Shown: piece by piece, positions 4,332-5,457 of the stretch
Position numbering within the stretch: position 1 is the stretch's first letter
How the letters are laid out: every line of letters starts with the position of its first letter
NCBI GenBank assembly: GCA_030602675.1
Contig: JAUVZH010000218.1
Coordinates: 1-5,457, forward strand
DNA: 5,457 bases
Direction: 5' to 3'
Source: Candidatus Heimdallarchaeota archaeon
GTDB lineage: Archaea; Asgardarchaeota; Heimdallarchaeia; JABLTI01
Made by a program: the position numbers and the translations under genes
The notes under the pieces: model-generated
The model's input: only the letters and a program-made list of their open reading frames with translations
The model's database searches: none
Told to the model about the DNA's origin: nothing

Positions 4332-5457
4332 ATGAAAGAGTATGATATAATAGCTATTGGAACTGGTTCTGCAATGAATATTGTTTCAGCAGTTTTGGGA
4401 GCAAAACCCGAATTAAAAGTTGCTGTAATTGATAAGGATGAACCTGGGGGTATTTGTTTAACAAAGGGATGTATTCCAACAAAGATTTTACTTTATCCTT
4501 CAGAAATTATCAGAACTATTCAGAGAGCTAGTAATTTTGGTATAGATGTTGATTTAAAGAAAGTCGATTTTAAATTTGTAATGGAAAGAATGCGATCACT
4601 CATTGGGCATGATATGGACAATATCAGTCGGGGTTTATCTCATGCAGAGGAATTGGATTATTATAAAGATGTAGCAGAATTCATTAGTCCATATACTCTA
4701 AAAGTTGGAGATGAGAAGATAAAAGGAAAAATGATTTTACTCTGTACGGGATCAAAGCCAAAAATCCCTAAGATCAAGGGATTGGATAAAATCAATTACC
4801 ACACAAGTGATAGCATACTACAAATAAGTGAATTACCAAAAACAATTGGCATTGTTGGAGGAGGATATATTGCAGCTGAATATGGTCATTTCTTCTCTAC
4901 AATGGGATCAAAAGTATCGATCATTGGTCGAAACCCTCAATTTTTACCTCAAGAGGAACCCGAAGTTTCTGTGTTAGCTAAAAAAGATCTAAGCAAACAC
5001 ATGAAGATAATTACTAATGCTGAAGTTAAGGAAGTTGAAAAAACAGCTGATGGGAAAAAGAAAATCATCTCTATGAATCGGGAAACAAATGAAACAATAG
5101 AAGTAATAGTAGATGAAGTTTTCATAGCAGTTGGGAGAAGTTCAAATTCAGATATTCTTCATCCCGAAAAAAGTGGCATTAAGACTGACAAAGATGGTTG
5201 GATTGAAGTTAATGAATTTCTTGAGACAACAAAACAAAATATCTGGGCTTTTGGTGATGCTAATGGCAAATTCCTATTCAAACATGCTGCAAATTATGAA
5301 AGTCAAATCGTTTATTACAATGCAATTCAAAAACAAGAGCTTAAAGTAAGCTACCATGCTATACCACATGCAGTTTTCACAGATCCAGAAGTTGCTGGTG
5401 TAGGTCTTAGAGAAGCTGAAGCAATAGAGCAATTCGGTGTTAAAGATGTCATTATCG
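4332..5457 (+). CDS. Dihydrolipoamide-dehydrogenase-like pyridine nucleotide-disulfide oxidoreductase (3' partial)
   Basis: The frame is open to the window end, giving 375 of an expected ~450-480 residues. It is a class I FAD-dependent disulfide reductase (dihydrolipoamide dehydrogenase / mercuric reductase / mycothione reductase group). Visible in order: FAD-binding DIIAIGTGSAMN (5-16); redox-active GGICLTKGCIPTK with Cys42 and Cys47 in C-X4-C spacing; CTGSKPKIP (138-146); NAD(P)-binding IVGGGYIAAEYGHF (174-187); IAVGRS; the second FAD motif AFGDA (306-310); and the beginning of the dimerisation domain (HAVFTDPEVAGVGL). The active-site His-X4-Glu lies beyond the window. The pyridine-nucleotide strand ends in Gly199-Arg200 instead of the acidic residue common in NAD enzymes, hinting at NADPH. 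The substrate is uncertain: many archaea have such proteins without a 2-oxoacid dehydrogenase complex, and no such complex is visible here. A decayed relative of its first ~53 codons lies at 471-630. Confidence 0.92.
   Translation, partial: MKEYDIIAIGTGSAMNIVSAVLGAKPELKVAVIDKDEPGGICLTKGCIPTKILLYPSEIIRTIQRASNFGIDVDLKKVDFKFVMERMRSLIGHDMDNISRGLSHAEELDYYKDVAEFISPYTLKVGDEKIKGKMILLCTGSKPKIPKIKGLDKINYHTSDSILQISELPKTIGIVGGGYIAAEYGHFFSTMGSKVSIIGRNPQFLPQEEPEVSVLAKKDLSKHMKIITNAEVKEVEKTADGKKKIISMNRETNETIEVIVDEVFIAVGRSSNSDILHPEKSGIKTDKDGWIEVNEFLETTKQNIWAFGDANGKFLFKHAANYESQIVYYNAIQKQELKVSYHAIPHAVFTDPEVAGVGLREAEAIEQFGVKDVII

Noticed and set aside
5131..5349. 72-codon plus-strand frame
   Set aside because: It is an alternative frame of the flavoprotein gene, whose own frame is intact here and carries the AFGDA motif.
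1..5457. CRISPR arrays, tRNA or rRNA genes, insertion sequences with terminal inverted repeats
   Set aside because: No regularly spaced direct repeats, cloverleaf sequences, rRNA motifs, transposase-like frames or target-site duplications were found by reading both strands. The spacer with the relic shows no transposon ends.

Overview
This is an AT-rich window (about one third G+C by eye) that reads as archaeal. Its genes sit behind TATA-like boxes and are followed by T-tracts without hairpins, start signals are a mixture of Shine-Dalgarno and possibly leaderless, and the proteins match archaeal versions of their families. An Asgard or related uncultured archaeon is plausible, but that is an inference from style only; no taxonomic marker gene is present.

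Layout: (1) Positions 1-386 hold the 3' end of a BadF/BcrA-type ATPase, the 'activase' of 2-hydroxyacyl-CoA dehydratase / benzoyl-CoA reductase systems, with a four-cysteine tail. (2) Positions 387-1009 are a scarred intergenic region. It contains a T-tract, a decayed copy of the start of a pyridine nucleotide-disulfide oxidoreductase gene, and an antisense 58-codon reading frame with its own start signals; divergent promoter candidates lie on the right. (3) Positions 1010-3110 hold two overlapping genes for the two related dehydratase-like partners of the activase (COG3580/DUF2229 type, then COG3581 type). (4) Positions 3233-4237 hold an unrecognised membrane protein with one N-terminal and two C-terminal membrane helices around an approximately 220-residue, probably external, domain. 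Its true start is obscured. (5) Positions 4332-5457 hold a dihydrolipoamide-dehydrogenase-like flavoprotein that runs off the window.

How they fit together: the activase, COG3580 and COG3581 parts occur elsewhere as neighbours or as domains of one very long protein in the same order, so the first three full-sized genes are probably one functional unit (ATP-driven low-potential electron transfer to an Fe-S protein). No dedicated substrate gene is visible and the reaction is not known. The unit is physically split by about 620 bases carrying the relic of the same type of flavoprotein gene that is intact at the right end. The intact flavoprotein and the relic share their first ~53 codons and, more weakly, their upstream leader, so a duplication or divergent paralogue has been lost at the left locus. 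The membrane protein and the flavoprotein appear to be separately transcribed and need not belong to the activase unit.
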